Source: Xenorhabdus sp014467285
GTDB lineage: Bacteria > Pseudomonadota > Gammaproteobacteria > Enterobacterales > Enterobacteriaceae
Assembly (NCBI RefSeq): GCF_014467285.1
Contig: NZ_NKHR01000011.1
Coordinates: 62,001 to 126,000 of the forward strand
Reading direction: 5' to 3'
Length of the DNA: 64,000 nt
The number at the start of each line of letters is the position of its first letter. Positions within the stretch are counted from its first letter, which is position 1. A program made the translations under genes and the position numbers. The notes below the pieces were generated by a model, which searched no databases, was not told the DNA's origin, and was given only the letters and a program-made list of their open reading frames with translations. This document shows positions 49,951 to 59,454 of the stretch, one piece after another.

Positions 49951-51030
49951 ATGGCATCAGTCATTAATACCAACTATTCATCTCTGCTGGCTCAAAACAA
50001 CCTGACCCGATCTAAAGGCGCTTTAGGTACAGCTATTGAGCGTCTGTCCTCTGGTTTACGTATTAACAGCGCGAAGGATGATGCTGCTGGTCAAGCGATT
50101 GCTAACCGTTTTGCTGCTAACGTTAAAGGCTTGTCTCAGGCTTCCCGTAACGCAAACGATGGTATCTCCATTGCTCAGACTACCGAAGGTGCTCTGAACG
50201 AAATCAATAGTAACCTGCAACGTATTCGTGAATTGGCTGTGCAGTCACAAAACGGCAGCAACTCTAAGAGCGACTTGGGTTCTATCCAGAAAGAAGTTAA
50301 ACAGCGTTTAGATGAAATCGACCGTATTTCTGCACAAACTCAATTCAATGGCATTAAGGTATTGAATGGCGATACAACTATGAAGGTTCAGGTTGGTGCT
50401 AACGATAATGAGACTATCGAGATTGATCTGAAAAAAATTGATAGTAATGTGCTGAGCTTAAAAGATTTTAATGTAACTCCTACCCTGAAAAAAGAGAACG
50501 AACTCAAAGGTACCAGTGTAGATATCCCTGGTGGTGATACAGGCGTAAATATCGATGCCAAAGTTAAAGAGGCCGGAGATGCACGCAACTTAACTGATGC
50601 GAAATTGCATAAGGTTAGTGATGGCAAGGGCGTAGTTGACGGTCAATATGTAATAGAAGCTAAAGATGCCGGCGGCAAAATTAAACTTTTTGACGCAACA
50701 GTGGCAAAAGATGGTACGGTAACGATTGGTAGCGAAACTAAAGAATCTGATCAAACTAAAGATCCTCTGAAAACCCTCGACGCGGCTCTGTCTAAAGTTG
50801 ACGATCTGCGCAGCACCCTGGGTGCAGTTCAAAACCGTCTGGAATCCACAGTTAATAACCTGAACAACACTGTTAACAACCTGAGCGCTGCAAAAAGCCG
50901 TATCGAAGACGCCGACTATGCAACTGAAGTTTCCAATATGAGCCGTGGCAACATCCTGCAACAGGCGGGTACTGCTGTTCTGGCCCAGGCGAACCAGATC
51001 CCACAAACCGTTATGTCTCTGCTGCGTTAA
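49951..51030 (+). CDS. fliC: Flagellin FliC
   Basis: 359 residues. The conserved N-terminal D0/D1 region is intact (SLLAQNNLTRSKGALGTAIE, LSSGLRINSAKDDAAGQAIA), as is the C-terminal D0/D1 (RIEDADYATEVSNMSRGNIL, ending QTVMSLLR). The middle (~165-265) is short, Lys/Asp-rich and variable, as expected for the surface-exposed D2. AAGGA precedes the ATG. Driven by the sigma-28 promoter above and closed by a strong terminator. Confidence 0.98.
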   Translation: MASVINTNYSSLLAQNNLTRSKGALGTAIERLSSGLRINSAKDDAAGQAIANRFAANVKGLSQASRNANDGISIAQTTEGALNEINSNLQRIRELAVQSQNGSNSKSDLGSIQKEVKQRLDEIDRISAQTQFNGIKVLNGDTTMKVQVGANDNETIEIDLKKIDSNVLSLKDFNVTPTLKKENELKGTSVDIPGGDTGVNIDAKVKEAGDARNLTDAKLHKVSDGKGVVDGQYVIEAKDAGGKIKLFDATVAKDGTVTIGSETKESDQTKDPLKTLDAALSKVDDLRSTLGAVQNRLESTVNNLNNTVNNLSAAKSRIEDADYATEVSNMSRGNILQQAGTAVLAQANQIPQTVMSLLR

Positions 51031-51087
51031 TTTTTATTTTCCAGTTGGGCACTTATGCAGGGTAACCTGCATAAACAACGCTTATAA

Positions 51088-51119
51088 AATAAGGATCGGT
51101 TCGCCGATCCTTATTTTTT
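51088..51119 (+). terminator. fliC terminator
   Basis: AATAAGGATCGG (51088-51099), TTCG loop, CCGATCCTTATT (51104-51115), then a T-run. Perfect 12-bp stem. Confidence 0.95.
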
Positions 51120-51297
51120 GGTAATTGTTTTTATAAAGATCGTCAAGGACAGCCTGAAACTTGCTATTCATTTGGGCGGACATCAAAAATTTCGCATAGG
51201 TGAAAAAGAAGTGCTTTTACTTCATTGTTCAAACGATTGTACCGATTAGGGGATTGGATAATGGTATCCAGTCTCTTATCCAAAGGTGTCTGTTGTT

Positions 51298-52020
51298 GTG
51301 AGCGATTTGTATACCGCCGAAGGCGTGATGGACAAAAATAGCCTCTGGAAGCGCTATGTACCACTGGTTCGCCATGAAGCTCTGAGGCTACAGGTCAGGT
51401 TGCCTGCCAGCGTAGAACTCGATGATTTGCTTCAGGCCGGTGGCATAGGCTTACTGAATGCGGTGGAGCGGTTCGATTCCCTACAGGGAACGGCCTTTAC
51501 CACCTATGCGGTACAGCGCATCAGAGGTGCAATGTTGGATGAGTTGAGGAGCCGTGATTGGGCTCCGCGTAGTGTGCGGCGTAACGCACGTGAAGTCACG
51601 CAGACCATCCGTAAACTTGAGCAAGAGTTAGGCCGTCCAGCCAGTGAGCAGGAAGTTGCTAAAGAATTAAAGATTAATCTGATAGAATATCGGCAAATAC
51701 TGTTAGACACAAATAACAGTCAACTATTTTCTTATGACGAATGGCACGAAATTCACGGTGAAAGTTGTGAGCCAGTGATTGAGGAAGAGCATGAGACAAA
51801 TCCTCTCCAACAACTACTGGAAAGTGATCTTCGTCAGCGGGTAATCGATGTCATCGAATCATTGCCTGAACGGGAAAAGATGGTTCTTACGCTGTACTAT
51901 CAGGAAGAGCTCAATCTTAAAGAGATCGGCGCAGTGCTTAACGTAGGGGAGTCCCGCGTAAGTCAGCTTCACAGTCAGGCCATAAAAAGGCTGAAGGCGC
52001 GTTTGAATCCAGAGAAGTAA
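51298..52020 (+). CDS. fliA: Flagellar sigma factor FliA (sigma-28)
   Basis: 240 residues from GTG 51298 (SDLYTAEGVMDKNSLWKRY), with AAAGGTG nine bases upstream; a GTG at 51286 in the same frame is less likely. Regions 2 (VELDDLLQAGGIGLLNAVERF, read in two parts), 3 and 4 (EELNLKEIGAVLNVGESRVS) are complete. Transcribes late flagellar genes such as fliC and fliD from the promoters seen here. The 267-bp gap after fliC must hold its own promoter; no FlhDC box was read with confidence. Confidence 0.96.
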   Translation: MSDLYTAEGVMDKNSLWKRYVPLVRHEALRLQVRLPASVELDDLLQAGGIGLLNAVERFDSLQGTAFTTYAVQRIRGAMLDELRSRDWAPRSVRRNAREVTQTIRKLEQELGRPASEQEVAKELKINLIEYRQILLDTNNSQLFSYDEWHEIHGESCEPVIEEEHETNPLQQLLESDLRQRVIDVIESLPEREKMVLTLYYQEELNLKEIGAVLNVGESRVSQLHSQAIKRLKARLNPEK

Positions 52021-52071
52021 CTTTTTGCTTATTTGTTTTTTGTTAAGACTATACACAGGGCTTTATCTCTT

Positions 52072-52584
52072 ATGTCTGTTACAACACAAAAGAAACGGCC
52101 TCTTAGCCGTTATATCAAAGACTATAAACATAGTCAGACTCATTGTTTGCACTGCCATAAAACACTTGATCGTATTTCACTTGTTTTTAACGGTCAAGTC
52201 ATCAATAAAGAAGCTATTTCTGAGATGACTGAATTGGTGGATGATAAAACTTGGAATGAGTTACAGGGTAAATTTGTGGCGCTGTGCCGCTTTTGTAGTG
52301 AAATTTATTGCAATAGCCAGACTGATTATTTCGACATTATGTCATTTAAACAGTATTTGTTTGAACAAACAGAGATGAGTCATAGTACTGTGCGTGAGTA
52401 TGTGGTTCGTTTAAGACGTTTGGATGAATTACTGACTTCAAGTAATTATTCGGCTAATGAATTTACGCCAGAAAAAATTCAGGAACAACTCAGCGAAAAA
52501 TTGTCTCAGTCTGCTTTCAGTAATTACAATATCGCGCTGCGTAAATATGAGCAATATCTGAGCTGGCAACAGAACGGTCATTAA
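52072..52584 (+). CDS. fliZ: Flagellar/virulence regulator FliZ
   Basis: 170 residues from MSVTTQKKRPLSRYIKDYKH. It has a core-binding-like (SAM-like, recombinase N-domain type) helical region, TVREYVVRLRRLDELLTSS, and two CxxC-type pairs near the N-terminus (CLHCH and CRFC). FliZ is encoded with fliA and in Xenorhabdus links motility to exoenzyme and haemolysin expression. It starts 52 bp after fliA, so is co-transcribed. A longer start at 52033 is less likely. Confidence 0.94.
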   Translation: MSVTTQKKRPLSRYIKDYKHSQTHCLHCHKTLDRISLVFNGQVINKEAISEMTELVDDKTWNELQGKFVALCRFCSEIYCNSQTDYFDIMSFKQYLFEQTEMSHSTVREYVVRLRRLDELLTSSNYSANEFTPEKIQEQLSEKLSQSAFSNYNIALRKYEQYLSWQQNGH

Positions 52585-52627
52585 TTAATTATATCGATAA
52601 ATAACGTTAGCCGGTTTGAACGATTTT

Positions 52628-52660
52628 AGAGGGGAATGCGATTGTCACGCATTCCCCTCT
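52628..52660 (+). terminator. fliAZ terminator
   Basis: AGAGGGGAATGCG (52628-52640) pairs with CGCATTCCCCTCT (52648-52660) over a 7-nt loop, a perfect 13-bp stem followed by CTGTTT. It lies 44 bp after fliZ. The remaining sequence up to putA (52661-52809) is AT-rich with nothing else seen. Confidence 0.92.
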
Positions 52661-52809
52661 CTGTTTCCATATTATTTCTGTTGTTACATATTCTTACTGC
52701 TATATATTAAAATGGTTATGTATTTATAATAAATTAATCTTAATTAACTCTTTTTAATCAATTCATTTTAAACCATTTATGTTAGCTAACTTACTTTAAT
52801 GACATGTTA

Positions 52810-55800
52810 TTAACCAATTGTCATTAAGCTGGCATTACCGCCTGCCGCTGCGGTATTTACACTTAATGAACGTTCATGCAGTAAGCGTTCCAGCAACAGA
52901 TTGGTTTCACCACGGGCAAACCCTTGTACGGAGATAATTGGCCCTTTACGCTGCGCAATCACACCGCAAACCTGACGCAGTTGATCGCAATCGCCGTGAT
53001 GAATAACCGCTTGCATTGCTATTGCTGTTTTCTCATTTTGCCAGTCGTTAACCCAATGAATATGCTGACGAACTTCATCCGGCAATTGACGCTGCAATTC
53101 TTGATGCAATTCGTCCTTCTCCCAGATGGCTTGGCAACCGACAGAAAGTACCGCGGCTAATTGCACCAACGCATCTTGCTCGTTATCTGCAAGGCACAAT
53201 ACATGACCACGTGGCAGTAAAGTATAAGTATTACGTTCTCCGGTTGGTCCCGGCAGTACGCGTACTGTTCCACCTTGCGCCAGTAAACTGTATTCATGAA
53301 TCACTTGGCCTAATACATCATTATTTTGTGTGGTTGCCCAATCAGCCAATTTGTAGAGTGGGGTATGCAGAATGACACGCATTTTGGCATCAAGTTCATA
53401 TTCTGCATCCTGACGCTCCAGTGTTTGGCTGGCTGCATTGACAGGACGTTGTGACAGCAAACGATACAGATACAGCGGCCCGCCTGCTTTTGGCCCTGTG
53501 CCTGACAAACCTTCGCCACCAAATGGTTGCACACCGACGACCGCGCCAACCATATTGCGGTTAACATATAAGTTACCAACTTTAGCTTTACTGGTGACTT
53601 GTGCGATGGTTTCATCAATGCGAGTATGAATTCCCAGTGTTAAGCCATAACCGGAAGCATTGATTTGATCCAGCAGCTTGTCCAATTCATCACGTTTGAA
53701 ACGCACGATATGCAGAACCGGGCCGAAAATTTCTTTTTTCAGTTCACTAAAACTTTCCAGCTCGATCAGCGTTGGTTTGACGAAAGTGCCTTGTGACCAC
53801 TCCTGACTATCCATTGCATTTTCATGCGCGGCCTGATAAATAGCCCGGCCTTTAGTGCGCATAGCTTGGATATGGCGCTCGATACCCGCTTTGGCTTCTG
53901 CATCAATCACCGGGCCGATATCTGTTGATAAACGCTCAGGATTACCCATCCGGCACTCAGCCATCGCGCCTTTCAGCATGGCAATCGTTCTTTCTGCGAC
54001 ATCTTCCTGAACACACAGGATACGCAGGGCAGAACAACGTTGACCGGCACTGTCAAAGGCGGAAGCAACCACGTCGGTAACAACTTGTTCGGTCAAGGCA
54101 GAAGAATCAACGATCATGGCATTTAAACCACCAGTTTCTGCGATCAACGGTGTTGGATGACCTTGGGCATCGAGACGACCGGCAATATTGCGCTGCAATA
54201 AGCTGGCAACTTCGATAGAACCGGTAAACATCACGCCGCGTACACGTTTATCCCCGACCAGAGAGGCTCCCACAGTTTCCCCTTGACCCGGCAGTAATTG
54301 CAGTACACCACGAGGAATACCTGCCTGATGAAGCATTTTCACGGCAACAGCGGCAATCAATGGTGTTTGTTCTGCGGGTTTTGCCAGGACACTATTACCG
54401 GCTGCTAATGCCGCCGCGATTTGGCCGGTGAAAATAGCCAGAGGGAAGTTCCACGGACTGATACACACCACAGTTCCCAGTGGGCGATGGGTATCATTGG
54501 CGAAATCCTGACGCACTTGATCAGCGTAATAATAGAGAAAATCTACTGCTTCTCGTACTTCGGCAATCGCATTATTGAAAGTTTTACCCGCTTCACGGAC
54601 TAAAATACCGAGCAAAGATTGCAGGTTATTTTCCATCAACTCGGCCGCACGTACCAGAATCGCTGCACGTTCTGATGGCGGTGTGGCAAACCAAATTGCT
54701 CCGGCATCAGTGGAGGTATTCAACGCATGGCTGACTTCCTGCTCAGTAGCTTCACGAACATAACCGACGATATCTGAAGGCTTGACTGGATTATTCACAG
54801 GCTTAGCCGCAGGCAATTCTCCGGTGTGCTGGTAATCACCACCCAACAAAGGTTCACTGCTCCACGTTTCCATTGATGAACTCAGCAAGGCACTGGAAAG
54901 GGAAGCCAAACGATGTTCATTGGAGAGATCCAACCCTGATGAATTGACGCGGGTTTTACCGTATAAATCATGCGGCAGAGGAATTTTAGGATGCGGCAGA
55001 CCGATTTGCCCTTCTGTCTGCGCTAACTCTTGTACGATTTTCACCGGATCAGCAACCAATTCATCAATCGGCAGGGAAGTATCTGCAATGCGATTGACGA
55101 ATGAGGTATTGGCACCATTTTCCAGCAGGCGGCGTACCAGATAAGCCAGCAGCGTTTCATGCGTTCCTACTGGCGCATAGATGCGACATGGGCGATTGAG
55201 TTTGCCATCGGCAACTTTTCCGACTACCTGCTCATAAAGAGGCTCACCCATGCCATGCAGACATTGGAACTCATATTGCCCCGGATAATAGTTCTGCCCG
55301 GCCAAATGATAGATTGCAGATAAAGTATGGGCGTTATGGGTAGCAAACTGTGGATAGATTAAATTCGGAACAGAAAGCAACTTACGGGCACAGGCGAGGT
55401 AAGAAACATCAGTATAAACCTTGCGGGTATACACCGGATAGTCTTCTAAGCCATCGATTTGAGCACGTTTGATTTCACTATCCCAATAAGCGCCTTTCAC
55501 CAGACGGATCATCAACCTGTGGCGGCTGCGTTGTGCCAAGTCAATAATACTGTCAATCACGAACGGACAGCGTTTCTGGTACGCCTGAATGACAAAACCA
55601 ATACCGTTCCAGCCTTCCAATTTTGGTTCAAAACACAATTTTTCCAGTAAATCGAGGGAGATTTCCAGACGATCGGCTTCTTCTGCATCGATATTGATAC
55701 CAATATCATATTGGCGCGCTTGTAAAGTGAGAGCGAGCAGGCGTGGATAGAGTTCATCTATAACACGTTCATACTGCGCACGGCTATAACGGGGGTGCAG

Positions 55801-56802
55801 GGCAGAGAGTTTGATGGAAATACCCGGCCCTTCATAGATACCGCGACCGTTGGATGCTTTACCAATGGCGTGGATCGCCTGTTGGTAGGAAACCATGTAA
55901 GCTTGGGCATCTTCTTCGGTCAGCGCGGCTTCACCAAGCATGTCATAGGAATAACGGAAGCCTTTCTCTTCCAGCTTGCGGGCATTGGCAAGGGCTTGAG
56001 CGATAGTTTCCCCAGTAACAAATTGCTCACCCATCAGGCGCATTGCCATATCCACACCTTTGCGTACCAATGGCTCGCCGCTTTTACTGATAATGCGGTT
56101 CAGGGATTTGGATAGCTTAGCTTCATTGTGGGTAGATACCAGCTTGCCGGTGAACAGTAATCCCCACGTTGCAGCGTTAACAAACATGGAAGGGCTTTGT
56201 CCCAGATGGGAGTGCCAATTGCCGTTACTGATTTTATCGCGGATTAAAGCATCGCGGGTGGCCTTATCGGGAATGCGTAACAGGGCTTCGGCAAGACACA
56301 TCAACGCCACACCTTCCTGAGAAGAAAGTGAAAACTCCTGTAATAACCCCTGGACTAACCCGGAACGCCCGATTCCTTGTTTTTGCTGGCGCAGTTTTTC
56401 TGCAATGGAATAAGCAAGCTTGTGAGTCGCCTTGGTTTGTTCTTCTGAGAGCTGTGCACGTTGCAACAGCATAGGAACTGCCTGTGTCTCTGGCAGACGA
56501 TAGGCAGAAGTAATTGCGGAACGTTTCACCGATTGGGGTAAAATATGCTCGGCGAAATCCAAAAATGGCTGATAAGGCGCCTCAATCGGTGATTCTTCTT
56601 CGGAAATCTTTTCTTCTTTGCTATCCTGACCCGCTGATATTTCTGGGATCTTTTCCTCGTTTTCCAGACGTTCAAGATAATTAAAAATGGCTTGCTTAAT
56701 CAGCCAGTGTGGTGTGCGTTCAATTCGTTGTGCAGCAGATCTAATACGATTACGCGTTGCTTCATCGAGCTTCACGCCCATAGTGGTACTACCCATTCTC
56801 AC
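52810..56802 (-). CDS. putA: Trifunctional PutA: repressor, proline dehydrogenase, P5C dehydrogenase
   Basis: 1330 residues, matching enteric PutA. Order: N-terminal ribbon-helix-helix (GVKLDEATRNRIRSAAQRIE, ~9-28), proline dehydrogenase barrel (~200-570, with GINIDAEEADRLEISLDLLE), and aldehyde dehydrogenase (~620-1090, with SAGQRCSALRILCV holding the catalytic Cys). It oxidises proline to glutamate at the membrane when reduced, and represses putA/putP when proline is low. An acidic linker (EEKIPEISAGQDSKEEKISE) follows the DNA-binding part. Divergent from putP across a 530-bp control region. Confidence 0.98.
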   Translation of the reverse strand: MRMGSTTMGVKLDEATRNRIRSAAQRIERTPHWLIKQAIFNYLERLENEEKIPEISAGQDSKEEKISEEESPIEAPYQPFLDFAEHILPQSVKRSAITSAYRLPETQAVPMLLQRAQLSEEQTKATHKLAYSIAEKLRQQKQGIGRSGLVQGLLQEFSLSSQEGVALMCLAEALLRIPDKATRDALIRDKISNGNWHSHLGQSPSMFVNAATWGLLFTGKLVSTHNEAKLSKSLNRIISKSGEPLVRKGVDMAMRLMGEQFVTGETIAQALANARKLEEKGFRYSYDMLGEAALTEEDAQAYMVSYQQAIHAIGKASNGRGIYEGPGISIKLSALHPRYSRAQYERVIDELYPRLLALTLQARQYDIGINIDAEEADRLEISLDLLEKLCFEPKLEGWNGIGFVIQAYQKRCPFVIDSIIDLAQRSRHRLMIRLVKGAYWDSEIKRAQIDGLEDYPVYTRKVYTDVSYLACARKLLSVPNLIYPQFATHNAHTLSAIYHLAGQNYYPGQYEFQCLHGMGEPLYEQVVGKVADGKLNRPCRIYAPVGTHETLLAYLVRRLLENGANTSFVNRIADTSLPIDELVADPVKIVQELAQTEGQIGLPHPKIPLPHDLYGKTRVNSSGLDLSNEHRLASLSSALLSSSMETWSSEPLLGGDYQHTGELPAAKPVNNPVKPSDIVGYVREATEQEVSHALNTSTDAGAIWFATPPSERAAILVRAAELMENNLQSLLGILVREAGKTFNNAIAEVREAVDFLYYYADQVRQDFANDTHRPLGTVVCISPWNFPLAIFTGQIAAALAAGNSVLAKPAEQTPLIAAVAVKMLHQAGIPRGVLQLLPGQGETVGASLVGDKRVRGVMFTGSIEVASLLQRNIAGRLDAQGHPTPLIAETGGLNAMIVDSSALTEQVVTDVVASAFDSAGQRCSALRILCVQEDVAERTIAMLKGAMAECRMGNPERLSTDIGPVIDAEAKAGIERHIQAMRTKGRAIYQAAHENAMDSQEWSQGTFVKPTLIELESFSELKKEIFGPVLHIVRFKRDELDKLLDQINASGYGLTLGIHTRIDETIAQVTSKAKVGNLYVNRNMVGAVVGVQPFGGEGLSGTGPKAGGPLYLYRLLSQRPVNAASQTLERQDAEYELDAKMRVILHTPLYKLADWATTQNNDVLGQVIHEYSLLAQGGTVRVLPGPTGERNTYTLLPRGHVLCLADNEQDALVQLAAVLSVGCQAIWEKDELHQELQRQLPDEVRQHIHWVNDWQNEKTAIAMQAVIHHGDCDQLRQVCGVIAQRKGPIISVQGFARGETNLLLERLLHERSLSVNTAAAGGNASLMTIG

Positions 56803-56827
56803 TCCTTAATAGGTAAAACTTAACCAA

Positions 56828-57029
56828 GTTGCATAACAATATCTGCTATGTTGCAACTTTGTGCAACTTTGTTAAAAGCGGCCGTTCTAAATTTGTGAAA
56901 TTAATCTAGTTTTTATTATTCCTGTGGTGAGTATTATGGCTTCTGTTTTTTTATCTAATTGATATATATGAATTTTAATTCAGGCTCATAAAGGCGTGGT
57001 ATAACCCGTTACTAAATGAAAAGTGCAAC
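56828..57029. promoter_or_regulatory. PutA operator sites (GTTGCA) in the putA-putP control region
   Basis: GTTGCA, the known PutA ribbon-helix-helix site, occurs at 56828-56833 and 56850-56855. Its complement TGCAAC occurs at 56852-56857, 56862-56867 and 57024-57029. Four cluster within 40 bp next to the putA start. The remainder of 57030-57332 is AT-rich and should hold the putP promoter; GGAG lies 12 bases before the putP ATG. Confidence 0.75.
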
Positions 57030-57332
57030 CTTTGGAATGATAAATGTGATTTAGCAAGCGTTTTTTATAAAAAATATCGTTAATTAGTTGTTAATAATGT
57101 TTTAGCTAAATTAGGATAGAATGTAATTTTAGAATAATTTCGATAGTAAATATTACTTAATGAAAACTAATGTTATCTTGGAGTACAACTTCTTCTTGCA
57201 GTTTAATAAGGAAGAAAAAAAGTACTTGAAAAATAAGCACTTGAAAAAACGTACCTTAAGTACAGACAACATTATTTACGCAGATAACACATTTGCGCAT
57301 GATTCATAAAAACACTATGGAGAAGAACCTGC

Positions 57333-58817
57333 ATGACAGTAAATTCACCAATGCTCATTACCTTCATTATCTACATCGTGGGGATGTTGCTGATAGGCTT
57401 TATGGCTTATCGTTCCACCAAAAATTTTGATGATTACATATTAGGTGGCCGGCGATTGGGTAGTGTGGTAACGGCATTATCTGCTGGCGCTTCTGATATG
57501 AGTGGCTGGTTATTAATGGGATTGCCGGGGGCTATTTTTTTCTCTGGCATTTCAGAAAGTTGGATCGCGTTAGGCCTGCTGCTGGGCGCATACCTGAATT
57601 GGCGATGGATTGCAGGTAGGTTACGTGTACATACCGAAGTGAGTAATAACGCGTTGACGTTACCAGATTATTTCACTCATCGCTTTGAAGATAAAAGCAG
57701 AATCCTGCGTATTATCTCTGCACTGGTTATCTTGATTTTCTTTACTATTTACTGTGCATCGGGTGTTGTGGCTGGTGGGCTATTGTTTGAAAACACGTTT
57801 GGTATCAGCTACGAAAAAGCGATTTGGTTGGGCGCATTGGCGACAATTGCCTATACCTTCCTCGGTGGTTTTCTTGCAGTAAGCTGGACGGATACGGTCC
57901 AGGCAACGTTGATGATTTTTGCTTTGATTTTGGTTCCTGTGTTGGTTCTGTTCAAAGTGGGAGGAGTTGGCACCGCCATCAATATTATTGAAGCAAAAAA
58001 TCCGGCCTATTTAGATATGTTTAAGAATCTGAATATTATTGCCATTGCTTCTTTGTTGGGATGGGGATTAGGCTATTTCGGTCAGCCACACATTCTGGCT
58101 CGTTTCATGGCGGCAGATTCCCACCAGACTATTCATAAAGCCCGCCGCATCAGTATGACGTGGATGTTGCTGTGTCTTGCGGGAACAGTGGCTGTTGGCT
58201 TCTTTGGTATCTCATATTTTGAAATATATCCAGAGCAGGCAGGGCCAGTATTGCAAAACCGTGAACGTATCTTTATGGAATTAGGTGTGCTCTTGTTTAA
58301 TCCATGGATCACCGGAGTATTGCTGTCTGCGGTACTGGCTGCGGTTATGAGTTCATTGAGCTGTCAGTTGTTGGTTTGTTCCAGCGCGTTGACAGAAGAT
58401 CTCTATAAAGCATTTATACGTACCAAAGCCAGCCAGAAAGAATTGGTATGGATTGGTCGTATGATGGTTTTGCTGGTGGCAATCATTGCCATCGTGATCG
58501 CAACTAACCCAAACAATAAGGTATTGGCTTTAGTCAGTAATGCTTGGGCTGGATTTGGTGCGGCGTTTGGCCCGGTGGTTTTGATTTCTGTATTGTGGAA
58601 ACGTATGACTCGTAATGGTGCTCTGGCAGGTATGCTTGTGGGTGCAATTACTGTTTTGGTTTGGATGGAATTCCGTTGGTTCTCGTTGTATGAGATCATC
58701 CCGGGCTTTATTTTCTCCTCGATTGCGATTGTAGTGGTGAGTCTGCTCGGTAAAGCCCCAAGTCAGGCAATACAACAGCGTTTTTCTGAAGCAGAAGCGC
58801 ATTATAGAACTAAATAA
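57333..58817 (+). CDS. putP: Sodium/proline symporter PutP
   Basis: 494 residues, 13 predicted membrane helices, with family motifs DYILGGRRLGSVVTALSAGA and SDMSGWLLMGLPGAIFFSG. High-affinity proline import driven by sodium, paired with PutA. Normal length; divergent from putA. Confidence 0.97.
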   Translation: MTVNSPMLITFIIYIVGMLLIGFMAYRSTKNFDDYILGGRRLGSVVTALSAGASDMSGWLLMGLPGAIFFSGISESWIALGLLLGAYLNWRWIAGRLRVHTEVSNNALTLPDYFTHRFEDKSRILRIISALVILIFFTIYCASGVVAGGLLFENTFGISYEKAIWLGALATIAYTFLGGFLAVSWTDTVQATLMIFALILVPVLVLFKVGGVGTAINIIEAKNPAYLDMFKNLNIIAIASLLGWGLGYFGQPHILARFMAADSHQTIHKARRISMTWMLLCLAGTVAVGFFGISYFEIYPEQAGPVLQNRERIFMELGVLLFNPWITGVLLSAVLAAVMSSLSCQLLVCSSALTEDLYKAFIRTKASQKELVWIGRMMVLLVAIIAIVIATNPNNKVLALVSNAWAGFGAAFGPVVLISVLWKRMTRNGALAGMLVGAITVLVWMEFRWFSLYEIIPGFIFSSIAIVVVSLLGKAPSQAIQQRFSEAEAHYRTK

Positions 58818-58848
58818 ACCCGCTGTAATAAAAAATCTCTGAATAATG

Positions 58849-58892
58849 AACTGCACCTTGATTAGTTAATGTTTAACTTTTGGGGTGCAGTT
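58849..58892 (+). terminator. Possible putP terminator
   Basis: AACTGCACC (58849-58857) and GGTGCAGTT (58884-58892) form a 9-bp stem with a long AT-rich loop, 32 bp after putP. No T-run, so function is uncertain. The stretch 58893-59146 holds nothing else recognised. Confidence 0.45.
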
Positions 58893-59146
58893 AAGTCAAT
58901 TACTAACTCTTTAATCAGAGATTGAAACAAAGATGATAGCATTTCATTTGTTGATTTCACTGCTAAAGATTGATCACCCATTTCTTTAAATTTCATTTCT
59001 GTGTATTGATCAATAAAATATTTTCACTCTTTTTTAGAGTCATCAATTATATAGCATCAGTTTTTGCATTAACTTCTAAAAGTATCCTATAAAGATCCTA
59101 GCAAAAACAAAGGACTCACGAAATTAACGCAAGCCCTTGATAATCC

Positions 59147-59222
59147 TGGTGGGTCGTCGGGGGCTCGAACCCCGGACTGGCTGATTAAGAGTCAGCTACT
59201 CTACCAACTGAGCTAACGACCC
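59147..59222 (-). tRNA. tRNA-Lys (anticodon CTT)
   Basis: 76 nt on the minus strand with encoded CCA. Acceptor GGGTCGT/ACGACCC, D-stem GCTC, anticodon stem GCTGA/TCAGC around loop CTCTTAA (anticodon CTT, reading AAG), variable loop CAGTC, and T-arm CGGGG TTCGAGC CCCCG. All stems pair. E. coli has only UUU lysine tRNAs, so this is an additional isoacceptor. Confidence 0.97.
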
Positions 59223-59454
59223 AATACGATAAATTATTCTCCAACGTTAACGAGACGTCAATGGGCTATATCCATTTTTTATCATGTGAATAAAATATGC
59301 ACAATGTGCTGTCTGCTGATAGATTGAATTGTAACCGTCTTGTTTTTCATGTGAAATCCTTCTGTTAATACCGCGGTTGTCTATGTCACAATGTTCCCTT
59401 AAACACAGCTTGAGGGTATTAAGGCCATGCTGTGAGAATAAATTGGATACAACT

